In this document: in pieces, positions 42,968-51,595 of the stretch | How positions within the stretch are numbered: position 1 is the first letter of the stretch | Layout: every line of letters begins with the position of its first letter | Source of the DNA: GCA-016699445 sp964555055 | GTDB taxonomy: Bacteria > UBA10199 > JACPAL01 > GCA-016699445 | Assembly (NCBI GenBank): GCA_964555055.1 | Contig: CAZKQW010000010.1 | Span: 49,311 to 113,310 of the forward strand | DNA: 64,000 bases | Reading direction: 5' to 3' | Position numbers and translations under genes: made by a program | The notes under the pieces: generated by a model | What the model saw: only the letters and a program-made list of their open reading frames with translations | Databases searched by the model: none | Told to the model about the DNA's origin: nothing

Positions 42968-43412
42968 CCCAATCGACTTTGTTCTTGTGGGTGGCTTCGC
43001 CGCCGTTTTACATGGCTGCAATCAAAGCACACGCGATATTGATATTTGTATTGTGTATTCTCCTGAATCTATTCAGCAACTCAGAGATACATTGGGGCAA
43101 TTTAATCCCAGGCATCTCATGGGTCCAGAAATGAAATCTTTTCTTGAAGAACCGAAGGATCTTTCTGTCGTACATGATTTACATCTGGTCACTGACATAG
43201 GCATTTTGGACGTCATCAGTCATATTAAGGGTGTCGGCGATTATTATGATGTATTGAGCCATAGTGATGAAATCGAAATCGAAGGTGGGAAATGCTATAT
43301 TATTTCAATCGATGATTTGATCAAAAGCAAAAAGGCTTTGGGAAGACACAGAGATTTAATCACTATCATGGAGCTGGAAGCCATTCGTGAAGAGAAAAAT
43401 AAATCGAGTTAA
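42927..43412 (+). CDS. Minimal nucleotidyltransferase-fold protein (DUF6036/AbiEii-like)
   Basis: The 161-residue protein has the nucleotidyltransferase signature: a GG loop (VLVGGFAAVLHG) followed by the metal-binding Asp pair in TRDIDICI, then ISIDDLIKSKKALGRHRD. This matches small NTases found in toxin-antitoxin and abortive-infection modules. Its frame begins inside the 62-residue gene upstream. Its stop shares four bases (TTAA) with the convergent outer-membrane protein gene. Codon use is AT-rich relative to prmC. Confidence 0.8.
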   Translation: MQDLQALLRALIHSPIDFVLVGGFAAVLHGCNQSTRDIDICIVYSPESIQQLRDTLGQFNPRHLMGPEMKSFLEEPKDLSVVHDLHLVTDIGILDVISHIKGVGDYYDVLSHSDEIEIEGGKCYIISIDDLIKSKKALGRHRDLITIMELEAIREEKNKSS

Positions 43413-44422
43413 CGGATCGCGCTCATCCATTGGGAAAACAAAGACGTATCCATCATCGCTCCCACTGACGCTGACCAGACATCATCAACGGCGAACATAT
43501 GCATGAAATCGCGTCCTCCATTCACCCGGACCACAATACCCGCCCCATATAAATGAGGCCACTGGAGAAGACCTTCCATCCAAAAACGACCGACGGGAAT
43601 ACGACCATCGGTGCCCGTATGATACTCCCCGCCGATCTCGCCGCGAAGAACACGTGGGCCCCACGTGATTTGACCTTGGGCAAAAAGTTGAAATCGTGCT
43701 GTCCCGAAAAGAGCGGCTTGGCCTTCCGTTAGATTTTCGAGGCCCAAGCATTCAGACCCTACACACTGAAATTCCGCAGAAGCCCCTACAGCGAGGCTCC
43801 AGGCAGTATTCCCACGCCGGTCGATTTGCCAAAGAAAAGAGGCTCCATAACGATTGGAAGTGTAGTCGCCTTTCTCTCGATTGAGAAGAAGCGACGGATC
43901 CCCAGCGACGCTGCAGCTTTCCCTTCCTAACGGACCCCAGGTATCTGGGCCTAGCGTACAATGCTGCCCGCCACCATTACTGTGATGTTGAATGCCTAAT
44001 CGAATGCGTAAGGTATTTCTGGTTTCCGTAAAGGTCGGAAAGTGGAATGCGAATTCAGCCCCAGTATCAAAAATATAAGAAGCCAACTGCATCGGAAAAC
44101 TTTCCAAACCTAACTGCCAACGCTGCAGATAACGAAATCGGCTCCAACCTGAAAGAGATGGTCCTCCTTCACTATCGTTACGAAAACGTCCCAGCCGATA
44201 GGCCCCTTCCACAGAGCCCAACAACAAGGCTCCTGGACGAAAATTTCTTTCATCTCCGGAGCGGCTCAAAAAAGCATAGGGCGATGTTTCAAAGTGAGTA
44301 TCCACAATAAAATTGTTTCTGGGAAACGGTTGAGCATCACATTCTCTAGGAATGGTTAAACCTAAAATTGCTGCGGCACAGGAAGATTTTAAAGTGTTTT
44401 CAAGGGTATTGAATCGCAGCAT
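43409..44422 (-). CDS. Putative outer-membrane beta-barrel protein with HxSNG motif
   Basis: The 337-residue protein has an N-terminal signal region (about 10-31, cut near CDAQP) and alternating aromatic/polar strands typical of a barrel (FRYLQRWQLGLESF, AALFGTARFQLFAQGQITWG). The stretch GIQHHSNGGG recalls the active-site His-x-Ser-Asn of PagL-like lipid A deacylases and of OMPLA, but the overall match is not certain. The ATG at 44422 has an AAGGAGG site; a longer frame to 44560 does not. It is divergent from the M6-like protease. Confidence 0.65.
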   Translation of the reverse strand: MLRFNTLENTLKSSCAAAILGLTIPRECDAQPFPRNNFIVDTHFETSPYAFLSRSGDERNFRPGALLLGSVEGAYRLGRFRNDSEGGPSLSGWSRFRYLQRWQLGLESFPMQLASYIFDTGAEFAFHFPTFTETRNTLRIRLGIQHHSNGGGQHCTLGPDTWGPLGRESCSVAGDPSLLLNREKGDYTSNRYGASFLWQIDRRGNTAWSLAVGASAEFQCVGSECLGLENLTEGQAALFGTARFQLFAQGQITWGPRVLRGEIGGEYHTGTDGRIPVGRFWMEGLLQWPHLYGAGIVVRVNGGRDFMHMFAVDDVWSASVGAMMDTSLFSQWMSAIR

Positions 44423-44649
44423 ACGGCCTCCTTTTAATTTGATTATCGCATGAGGCGGATACTTGTTGTGGGAAAAGATGTGACGCAGACGGGCAAGGGA
44501 TATTTTGCTAACTCTCCTCCTCCCTACAATCCAAATATTTCCGCAACTTTCCTGCCCCATCGACGAAAAATCATGATGACTATTCTCCAGCCCTTTATAG
44601 CTTGTTAATAAAGACGCTGGTGGAATCGAAATGAACTTGGAGGTGTTTT

Positions 44650-46224
44650 ATGAAAATGAGATTTTTCACGGGATTCCTAACCGCTTTTTTAGTCGGGATT
44701 TCTTGCTTTGCCTTTGCCGCTCAGAGCCAACGGCAAATGCAACAGACGATGACGCCAAATATGCCCGTTCCCCAACAGCAACTCAATCCCATCCTTGAAA
44801 TCCCTTATATCGGTCGTGTGGATCCCTCGGAACCCGAAACATCCGTTGGAGGGCGCGATCCCGAGGAGGCTTTTCGTATAGGCTCTCAAATGACAGGTTC
44901 TCCTTCTCGAGGCAGCCGTCCTCTCCTGGCGATTGCTTTGGATTATCAGGAAGCCAGCATCACACGGACGGAAGAAGACTTAAACCGGATGATGCACGAA
45001 GTGGGGGCCTATTTTCGGACGATTAGTCATGGTAATTTCGAATGGAATTATTTGGGGCTTTACCGATACCCTCTCAGAGCCCCTCGGTCCGATCACAATA
45101 ATATGATCATCCGAGCCGTTCAGGAGGCCGTGAATAGCTCCCTTCTAAGGAAGCAAGGGATCACTCCGACGAGTTTGGATATACGATCTCATCCGGGTAG
45201 AATCACCGGAGATGAGCTGCAGTTAGTGATCTTCACTCCTTGGTTCGACGATCAACAAGCCACGGATTTGGGCTGCATCGATTTTGTTCCGTCGGATTCT
45301 GCCAGCAGGGAGAGGAGCAACGCTTGGCAGCTTTGTCAAAAAGCCCCTATCATAAGCCAATGGACGGATCTATCGGGGGTTTCCCATGAACTCGTCCATA
45401 GTCTGGGCATCGGTTGGGATATGTACAATGATTATGCCGATAGTAACGGGCTCACCGTCATGAGCGGTGCCGCCGTTCATTTGGATCCTATCAATAAACT
45501 GCTCTTGGGTTGGTACGATCACCCCCAAATCTACGATCTCCAGCGACCTGGGTCTTGCGTCCTTCAAAAACCCGTCACGGCTTCCGAAAACCAACAACCC
45601 ATCCTTCTTTTCGATTCATCCCGAGGCACCGATGAGTTCTTCCTCATTGAATATCGGAAAAGGGAGGGCATCGATAGAGCCATACCCGATGAAGGCGTCG
45701 CCATTTGGCACGCCAAATTTCAAAGCGGCTCCATGTGGCCTTACTATATTGCAGGACAGCGCATTTACCCCGGAGGCGATTATCTCTTGGCTTCTCGCAG
45801 AGCAGACACCGATATATTCGAAAATCTATATCATCTTAATGAAGAGGACGCTCATGACACCATAGCCGCCGGGGAGGATCGCACACTCGAGTCGACGCCT
45901 TTAGGGGACGACTTCATTTCACACCGACAGACGGTTTTTCTCCGAGGCGTGCCTTCACGGGCTGGAATGAGGGCCGATTTCGGAGGCAACAGGTTGTGGA
46001 AAGAGGCGCAGGCTGAGTTTCGGTTAGACTGGATCGACTCGCCATTGGGCGCTCCAGCGGTCATGCGCGACACTGGGGTGACTTTTCGAGTGGGTTTTAA
46101 AAACGATCGAGACAACAACATCGCGATTCAATGGTGGCAAGACGGTCATGAGAGGGGAGAAAACGTGGATACGGACTCTCTTCAAGATTGCCTGAGAGCC
46201 TTTCATGAAGCTCCTGCACCATAA
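44650..46224 (+). CDS. Secreted M6-like metalloprotease
   Basis: The 524-residue protein has a signal peptide (cut near AFAA-QS, residue 24) and a zinc motif HELVHSLGI (246-254) followed by an Asp/Asn-rich region and MSGAAVHLDPINKLLLGW, the layout of M6 (immune inhibitor A-like) peptidases. The N-terminal Gln/Pro-rich segment may be a propeptide. Substrates are unknown; host or prey proteins are possible but unproved. GGAGG lies before the ATG. Confidence 0.82.
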   Translation: MKMRFFTGFLTAFLVGISCFAFAAQSQRQMQQTMTPNMPVPQQQLNPILEIPYIGRVDPSEPETSVGGRDPEEAFRIGSQMTGSPSRGSRPLLAIALDYQEASITRTEEDLNRMMHEVGAYFRTISHGNFEWNYLGLYRYPLRAPRSDHNNMIIRAVQEAVNSSLLRKQGITPTSLDIRSHPGRITGDELQLVIFTPWFDDQQATDLGCIDFVPSDSASRERSNAWQLCQKAPIISQWTDLSGVSHELVHSLGIGWDMYNDYADSNGLTVMSGAAVHLDPINKLLLGWYDHPQIYDLQRPGSCVLQKPVTASENQQPILLFDSSRGTDEFFLIEYRKREGIDRAIPDEGVAIWHAKFQSGSMWPYYIAGQRIYPGGDYLLASRRADTDIFENLYHLNEEDAHDTIAAGEDRTLESTPLGDDFISHRQTVFLRGVPSRAGMRADFGGNRLWKEAQAEFRLDWIDSPLGAPAVMRDTGVTFRVGFKNDRDNNIAIQWWQDGHERGENVDTDSLQDCLRAFHEAPAP

Positions 46225-46277
46225 TTCTCTACAATCTTATTCTTATTTGTAAATCAGGCTAAAATCATTGAAGAACA

Positions 46278-46751
46278 CTATTCCTCTCGACCCAGCATGA
46301 CGGTCCTGACGGTTACGCCTCTGGCACAAAGAGCCTGTCGGTCCGTATACGGTTCGGAACCACCCACAACTACGAAAGCATAATGACCTCTGGACAAATC
46401 CGGTAAGGCCTCATCCTGATTCGCCACCTGCAGGCATCTCATGGCACCGTTAAACGGGATTTGACCGCAGTCCTGCTCCATATCGCCCGAGGTCACGGCG
46501 ATGGCTGTCGCCGTATGAAATGAAGGATCCGCAGCTATGCGTCGGAGATAAGCCTCGCGATTTTGGTACTGTGGAGGAATGAAAAAAAACGCTACTTCGC
46601 CATCCGATCGACCGGGCCCTTCGGCACAATAATCATCTCGGGTAAGGGTAACATGGGTCGTCGCGCAGCCGGATCCTGCCATTGCCACAGCCATTGCAGT
46701 CGCCCTCACCACTTCACCTAATGAATGGGTTGCCAGTGGATTCAGGTTCAT
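46278..46751 (-). CDS. Hypothetical lipoprotein
   Basis: The 157-residue protein has a longish lipoprotein signal with lipobox AGSGC (Cys about 29). The mature part is unrecognised and carries four further Cys residues, suggesting disulfides in the periplasm (DDYCAEG, EQDCGQI, MRCLQVAN, ALCARGV). AAAGGAG precedes the ATG. It faces the M6-like protease gene end to end across 53 bases. Confidence 0.65.
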   Translation of the reverse strand: MNLNPLATHSLGEVVRATAMAVAMAGSGCATTHVTLTRDDYCAEGPGRSDGEVAFFFIPPQYQNREAYLRRIAADPSFHTATAIAVTSGDMEQDCGQIPFNGAMRCLQVANQDEALPDLSRGHYAFVVVGGSEPYTDRQALCARGVTVRTVMLGREE

Positions 46752-46826
46752 ATTGTCTCCTTTATCTTTGGAAATGCGTTCATGGCGAAATGTTCGCTAT
46801 GCGGAGAAATTTGTTGCGAAAAAACG

Positions 46827-46881
46827 AAACGGGTCATTTTTAGGTCTAGGTCCAGGCCTAGCCGGGAGATAAAACCCGTTT
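46827..46881 (+). promoter_or_regulatory. Structured region upstream of murA
   Basis: AAACGGGT (46827-46834) and ACCCGTTT (46874-46881) are perfect inverted arms. The loop holds a second small hairpin CTAGG/CCTAG. The structure lies about 50 bases before the murA ATG, which lacks a Shine-Dalgarno sequence. A short Cys-containing frame (46782-46919, 45 codons) also crosses it. A leader RNA regulating murA is possible but unproved. Confidence 0.35.
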
Positions 46882-46928
46882 ATGCGACTTTCCTTGCCAT
46901 CAAAAGATGTTTTCCTTAAATCTTGTAT

Positions 46929-48209
46929 ATGCAAAAAATCGTGATGGAAGGCGGCCAACCTCTCGCCGGGGACGTGACAATCAGCGGGGCCAAGAACTCC
47001 GCTTTGCCTTTATTATTCGCCGCGCTTTTGTCACAGGATAACGTCCATCTTCATAATATTCCCACCCTCCGCGATATTAATACCACGCTCTCCTTGATGG
47101 AGAGCCTAGGCGCCCGTATCGTAAGACCCGAAAAGAAAAATCAGCCTTATATCATCGAAGCTCACACGCTTAAACACCTGGAAGCCCCGTATGAACTCGT
47201 CAAGACCATGCGTGCTTCGGTGCTCGTCATGGGCCCGCTTCTGGCGAAATACGGCAAAGCCCGCGTGTCCCTACCGGGCGGTTGCGCGATCGGCGCGCGC
47301 CCCATCAATCTCCACTTAAAGGCCTTCGAACAAATGGGGGCCAAGATCCATATCGAGGGGGGGTACGTCCAAGCCGAAGCCAAGAAACTCCATGGGAGCC
47401 GGATTTACTTCGACACCGTCACCGTCACCGGAACGGAGAACGTGCTGATGGCCGCGGTTTTAGCTAAAGGGGAAACCATTTTGGAGAACGCGGCCCGCGA
47501 GCCCGAAGTCGTCGACCTCGCGAACCTCCTGATCAAAATGGGTGCTAAGATCCACGGTGCGGGTAGCGATACGATCACCATCGAAGGCGTCGAATCCCTC
47601 TCCGGCGCCATCCATACGGTCATCCCGGATCGCATCGAGATGGGCACCTTCATGATCGCCGCCTCGATGACAGCCGGAAACATATTCATCAAGAACGGCG
47701 ATTTCACTTTACTGGAAGCCCTGCGCGTCAAGCTCGAGGAGGTGGGCGTCCAAATGACCGAAGAGACGAAGGGGACCGATAAGGGTCTTCGCGTCATCGG
47801 ACCCAAACACCTGAAATCCTCCGATATCACCACCGCTCCCTTTCCGGGACTGGCCACAGATTTCCAGGCTCAATTTATGGCCATGATGACGGTGGCCCAA
47901 GGTAGCAGCGTCATCACAGAAACCATTTTCGAGAACCGCTTCATGCACGCCCAGGAATTGATGCGTATGGGCGCGGATATCAAGATAGAAGGCAAATCCG
48001 CTATCGTGAAGGGCGTCAAAAAACTTTCCGGAGCTCCCGTCATGGCTTCCGACCTTCGCGCGTCCGCGGCCCTGATCCTCGCCGGACTCGTCGCCGACGG
48101 ACTGACCGAAGTGCACCGCATCTATCATCTGGATCGAGGCTACGAAGCCATGGAGAAAAAATTCCGAAAACTCGGGGCCCGCGTCAAACGGGTCCAAGTA
48201 AAATATTAA
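46929..48209 (+). CDS. murA: UDP-N-acetylglucosamine 1-carboxyvinyltransferase
   Basis: The 426-residue enzyme transfers enolpyruvate from PEP to UDP-GlcNAc, the first committed step of peptidoglycan synthesis. ISGAKNSALPLLFAALL with its Lys/Asn pair, and the catalytic Cys119 in LPGGCAIGARPINLHL (the fosfomycin target) are present, so fosfomycin sensitivity at this residue is expected. ATG at 46929 is preferred over a TTG two codons earlier. It is followed by hisD after 15 bases, as in many deltaproteobacteria. Confidence 0.97.
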   Translation: MQKIVMEGGQPLAGDVTISGAKNSALPLLFAALLSQDNVHLHNIPTLRDINTTLSLMESLGARIVRPEKKNQPYIIEAHTLKHLEAPYELVKTMRASVLVMGPLLAKYGKARVSLPGGCAIGARPINLHLKAFEQMGAKIHIEGGYVQAEAKKLHGSRIYFDTVTVTGTENVLMAAVLAKGETILENAAREPEVVDLANLLIKMGAKIHGAGSDTITIEGVESLSGAIHTVIPDRIEMGTFMIAASMTAGNIFIKNGDFTLLEALRVKLEEVGVQMTEETKGTDKGLRVIGPKHLKSSDITTAPFPGLATDFQAQFMAMMTVAQGSSVITETIFENRFMHAQELMRMGADIKIEGKSAIVKGVKKLSGAPVMASDLRASAALILAGLVADGLTEVHRIYHLDRGYEAMEKKFRKLGARVKRVQVKY

Positions 48210-48224
48210 AAGGGGGGACGGCGC

Positions 48225-49514
48225 GTGAAACAACTCGACACTAAAGACAGCTTTTTTCGTGTGCAATGGGACACTCTTTTAAGCCGCTCCGAGGCCGAAG
48301 CCCAAAGCGTCGAGTTCGACGTCAAGGATATCATCGCGAACGTGCGACAAGCCGGCGATTTGGCCTTAAAGGAATATTGCGAGAAGTTCGACGGTCATCA
48401 TCCAGATACGCTCGAAGTCACTCCCAGGGAAATGACCCAAGCGATGCGCTCCCTTAAAAAAGAGGATCTCAAATCCTTGAACGTCGCGGCGGCGCGCATC
48501 AAATCTTTTCACCAGAAGCAATTCTCCAAAGTCACTAAGACCTGGAAAGAAAAGAAAAACGGCGTCACCTGGGGAGAGATGGTTTCTCCCATCGCATGCG
48601 TCGGTATCTACGTGCCCGGAGGGCTGGCGGCTTACCCGTCGACCGTCTTGATGAATGCGATCCCCGCCCGCGTGGCCGGAGTCAAAGAAATCATCATGAC
48701 CACACCGTGGGCCGGAGGAAAGGCCAATCCATACACGTTAGCCGCTGCGAAACTGGCGGGCGTGGATCGGGTATTCAAAGTCGGCGGAGCCCAAGCCATC
48801 GCCGCCCTGACATTCGGGACAGAATCGATTCCCAATGTCGATAAAATCACGGGCCCTGGAAACCTCTATGTAGCGACGGCGAAGAGATTGGTCTTCGGCA
48901 AGGTCGGGATCGATATGGTGGCCGGACCGACCGAAGTGGTGATCGTCGCTGATGAGACGGCCAATCCGGCCTTCATCGCCTCCGATCTTTTAAGCCAAGC
49001 CGAACATGATCCGAAAGCCTTAGCGATTCTGATCAGTCACGTGAATCCTTTGATCGAAGAGACGAAGCGGTCTCTCCAAGACCAATTGGCCCGTCTCGAC
49101 CGGCAGAATATTTTGGACAAGGCCATTCAGAACGGCTGTTATTTTATCCGAACCAAAAACGTCGCCGAATCAGTCCGTTTAGCTTCAGAGCTCGCTGCGG
49201 AACACCTCGAACTCCAAATCAAGAACCCCGAAAAACACTTAAAAGGACTCAATGCCGCCGCGATATTCCTCGGGAACCATACACCCGTGGCGGTCGGCGA
49301 TTACCTGTCAGGACCCAACCATACCCTGCCGACGTCCGGGACCGCCCGCTTTTCTTCTCCTTTAGGCGTGCTCGACTTCATGAAGCGGACAAGCATCGCC
49401 TCTTTCGATGCGAGGGCTCTTAAACGTCTCGGGCCTGACATCCTGCGTCTAGCGCGGATGGAAGGCCTCACGGCGCATAGCGCTTCCATTTCGAAGAGGA
49501 TAGCCGTCCGATAA
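48225..49514 (+). CDS. hisD: Histidinol dehydrogenase
   Basis: The 429-residue NAD-dependent enzyme oxidises L-histidinol to histidine in the last steps of the pathway. GIYVPGGLAAYPSTVLM, GPGNLYVATAKRLV, DLLSQAEHDPKA and the SGPNHTLPTSGTARF substrate region are intact. The start is GTG at 48225 with AAGGGGGG upstream. It is separated from hisB by a toxin-antitoxin pair. hisG, hisC, hisA, hisF and hisIE are not in the window. Confidence 0.97.
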   Translation: MKQLDTKDSFFRVQWDTLLSRSEAEAQSVEFDVKDIIANVRQAGDLALKEYCEKFDGHHPDTLEVTPREMTQAMRSLKKEDLKSLNVAAARIKSFHQKQFSKVTKTWKEKKNGVTWGEMVSPIACVGIYVPGGLAAYPSTVLMNAIPARVAGVKEIIMTTPWAGGKANPYTLAAAKLAGVDRVFKVGGAQAIAALTFGTESIPNVDKITGPGNLYVATAKRLVFGKVGIDMVAGPTEVVIVADETANPAFIASDLLSQAEHDPKALAILISHVNPLIEETKRSLQDQLARLDRQNILDKAIQNGCYFIRTKNVAESVRLASELAAEHLELQIKNPEKHLKGLNAAAIFLGNHTPVAVGDYLSGPNHTLPTSGTARFSSPLGVLDFMKRTSIASFDARALKRLGPDILRLARMEGLTAHSASISKRIAVR

Positions 49515-49573
49515 TCGTCCTGAAGCTTCCGCTCTCTCTTCGAGTCCCAGAAGCTCGTTGACCGTCCGCTCAA

Positions 49574-49592
49574 ACTAGTCTAATACTAGTCT
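49574..49592. promoter_or_regulatory. Direct repeats ACTAGTCT before the Phd/PIN genes
   Basis: ACTAGTCT occurs at 49574-49581 and again at 49585-49592, 11 bases apart, which places both on the same face of the helix. Each contains the palindrome ACTAGT. They lie 17 bases before the antitoxin ATG, where an autoregulatory Phd/YefM-type operator is expected. Confidence 0.5.
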
Positions 49593-49608
49593 GAAAAAGG
49601 AGAATGCG

Positions 49609-49857
49609 ATGACTGAAGTGGGCGCCTACGAGGCAAAAACTCACCTTCCGAAACTGTTGGATCGAGTTTCCAAAGGAGAACGCATCAAGATTACCCGACA
49701 TGGCGTCGTCATCGCCCTGCTCGTTCCTTCATCCGACAAGACGACTTCCACACCGCAGGACGCCGTTTCGAAGATATTAGAATTTCGCGGGAAAAGACGC
49801 CTCGGGAAAAGTTCGCCGGAGATTATCAAAGAGCTCGTGAATGAGGGACGCCGATGA
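49609..49857 (+). CDS. Phd/YefM-type antitoxin
   Basis: The 82-residue protein opens EVGAYEAKTHLPKLLDRVSKGE with ITRHGVVIALLVP, the DNA-binding fold of the prevent-host-death family. The C-terminal half should wrap and neutralise the toxin. AAAGGAG precedes the ATG. It overlaps the PIN toxin by four bases (ATGA). It lies between hisD and hisB, in the same direction. Confidence 0.9.
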   Translation: MTEVGAYEAKTHLPKLLDRVSKGERIKITRHGVVIALLVPSSDKTTSTPQDAVSKILEFRGKRRLGKSSPEIIKELVNEGRR

Positions 49858-50270
49858 GATTGAAACCTTTCGTCATCGACTGTTCCGTGACTATGGGATG
49901 GTGCTTCGAGGATCAGGCTGACGCCTATACGGACACCGCATTGAACGCTCTTAAAAAAACTGTGGCCATCGCTCCCGCACTCTGGGCCTATGAGGTCACA
50001 AATGTGCTTTTAGTCGCTGAGAGACGCCGCAAAATCTCCTCGGCAGATTCGATACGCTTCCTGGAGCTCCTTAAGGAACTGCCCATCGAATTGGTGGACG
50101 ATAAGGAATTCAAGATCCAGGAATCGTTCCTTTCCTTAGGGCGCGATTTCAACCTTTCCGCTTACGATGCGGCCTATCTCCATTTAGCGATGTCGCAAGG
50201 TCTACCCTTGGCGACGCGCGATACCTCCCTGAGAACTGCTTGCAAAAAAAGCGGTGTCGCGCTTTACTAG
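49854..50270 (+). CDS. vapC: PIN-domain toxin (VapC-like ribonuclease)
   Basis: The 138-residue protein has the four acidic PIN residues: Asp9 in FVIDCSV, Glu47 in WAYEVTN, Asp105 in SAYDAAYLHLA and Asp123 in ATRDTSL. VapC-type toxins cleave tRNA or rRNA. It overlaps its antitoxin by four bases and ends 19 bases before hisB, so readthrough from hisD into hisB would also cover the module. Confidence 0.9.
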   Translation: MRLKPFVIDCSVTMGWCFEDQADAYTDTALNALKKTVAIAPALWAYEVTNVLLVAERRRKISSADSIRFLELLKELPIELVDDKEFKIQESFLSLGRDFNLSAYDAAYLHLAMSQGLPLATRDTSLRTACKKSGVALY

Positions 50271-50288
50271 ATTTTTAATCCCCAACTT

Positions 50289-50876
50289 ATGAAACGAAAC
50301 TCCCATATCTCACGCAAGACGAAGGAAACATCCATCGATCTTAAAATCGACGTGGATGGCAAAGGCCTTTACCGCATCAAGACCCCCATCCCCTTCTTCA
50401 ACCACATGCTCGAGCTTTTCGCGAAGCACGGATTTTTCGATCTCGACATCAAAGCCAATGGGGATGTCGATGTCGACGACCATCATTTGGTGGAAGACGT
50501 GGGCATCGTCCTGGGTCAGGCATTTCAAAAGTCTCTGGGCGATAAAAAAGGCATGCGCCGTTATGGTTTTTTCATGCTGCCGATGGACGAGACGCTGACT
50601 CACGTCGCAATCGACTTTTCGGGGCGTCCCGCCTTCGTCTACAATACGCCGCTCAAATCGGGCGCGATCAAGAATTTCGACGTGCAATTGGTGGAACATT
50701 TCTTCGAAGCCTTCACGATGTCGGCCCAGGTGAATCTTCACATCAACGTCCAGTACGGGAAGAACAAGCACCACATCGTGGAATCCTGCTTCAAGGCCTG
50801 GGCCAAGGCCGCCGATATGGCCACTCAGATCGACCCTAGGAACACGGGTCTGATGTCCACGAAAGGGAAGTTGTGA
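50289..50876 (+). CDS. hisB: Imidazoleglycerol-phosphate dehydratase
   Basis: The 195-residue manganese enzyme dehydrates IGP in histidine synthesis. The metal-binding FFNHMLELFAKHGFFDL, DDHHLVEDVGIVLG, MDETLTHVAIDFSGRP and NKHHIVESCFKAWAKA motifs are all present. It is the monofunctional form with no fused histidinol phosphatase. hisH starts one base after its stop. Confidence 0.97.
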   Translation: MKRNSHISRKTKETSIDLKIDVDGKGLYRIKTPIPFFNHMLELFAKHGFFDLDIKANGDVDVDDHHLVEDVGIVLGQAFQKSLGDKKGMRRYGFFMLPMDETLTHVAIDFSGRPAFVYNTPLKSGAIKNFDVQLVEHFFEAFTMSAQVNLHINVQYGKNKHHIVESCFKAWAKAADMATQIDPRNTGLMSTKGKL

Positions 50877-50877
50877 T

Positions 50878-51588
50878 ATGTCGTTAGCTAATGCCTTCAA
50901 GATGCCTTTCGGGATGAAGGGTGTTAACCAAGCCTTTAAGAAGACAATTGAGATCGTGAGGCCGAGCTTTTTGGGGAAAGATCCTGTCGTCATCGTGGAC
51001 TATGGTATGGGAAATTTGCGCAGCGTCCAAAAAGCCTTCGAGAAGGTCGGAGCGCGCGCCATCATCACCGGCGACCCGGAGACGGTGGCCAAAGCCAAAA
51101 AGATCGTCCTGCCCGGGGTCGGCGCCTTTTCCGCGTGCATGAACAATCTTCAAAAATCCGACTTGATCGAGCCCCTACGCGCTGTGGTCGATGGGAAAAA
51201 ACCTTTCCTCGGCATTTGCATGGGCATGCAGGTGTTGATGGAGGAGAGCGAAGAATTCGGTCTCCATAAGGGTTTAGGCCTCATCAAAGGTAAGGTTATC
51301 CGTTTCAAACTGGCCAAAAAGTTCAAGATCCCGCATATGGGCTGGAATCGCATCGCCAAGAAAAAACCGAGCCCCTTGCTCCTAGACGTCCAAGAGGGAG
51401 CGTCCTTTTATTTCGTGCATTCCTACCATGTCGTACCGCGAGATTCCCGACCCGTCGTAGCCACGTCGCATTATGGCAAGGACTTTGTCGCCATGCTCCA
51501 GCAGGATAATGTCTTCGCTTGCCAGTTCCATCCCGAAAAATCGCAATCCGAAGGTCTCAAAATCATCAAGGCTTTCGCGAAACTCTAG
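50878..51588 (+). CDS. hisH: Imidazole glycerol phosphate synthase, glutaminase subunit
   Basis: The 236-residue protein supplies ammonia to HisF. The class I amidotransferase triad is visible: Cys in FLGICMGMQVLMEESEEFG and His/Glu in FACQFHPEKSQ. The normal domain begins only at about residue 37 (VVIVDYGMGNLRSVQKAFE). The preceding 36 residues are an unusual basic extension; no ATG, GTG or TTG closer to the domain has a good ribosome-binding site, while AAGGGAAG supports the ATG at 50878. Confidence 0.94.
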   Translation: MSLANAFKMPFGMKGVNQAFKKTIEIVRPSFLGKDPVVIVDYGMGNLRSVQKAFEKVGARAIITGDPETVAKAKKIVLPGVGAFSACMNNLQKSDLIEPLRAVVDGKKPFLGICMGMQVLMEESEEFGLHKGLGLIKGKVIRFKLAKKFKIPHMGWNRIAKKKPSPLLLDVQEGASFYFVHSYHVVPRDSRPVVATSHYGKDFVAMLQQDNVFACQFHPEKSQSEGLKIIKAFAKL

Positions 51589-51595
51589 GGAACGC

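Noticed and set aside
42927..43412. Classification of the nucleotidyltransferase as a MNT antitoxin with HEPN toxin
   Set aside because: The 62-residue neighbour shows no HEPN Rx4-6H motif, so a HEPN/MNT pair cannot be claimed.
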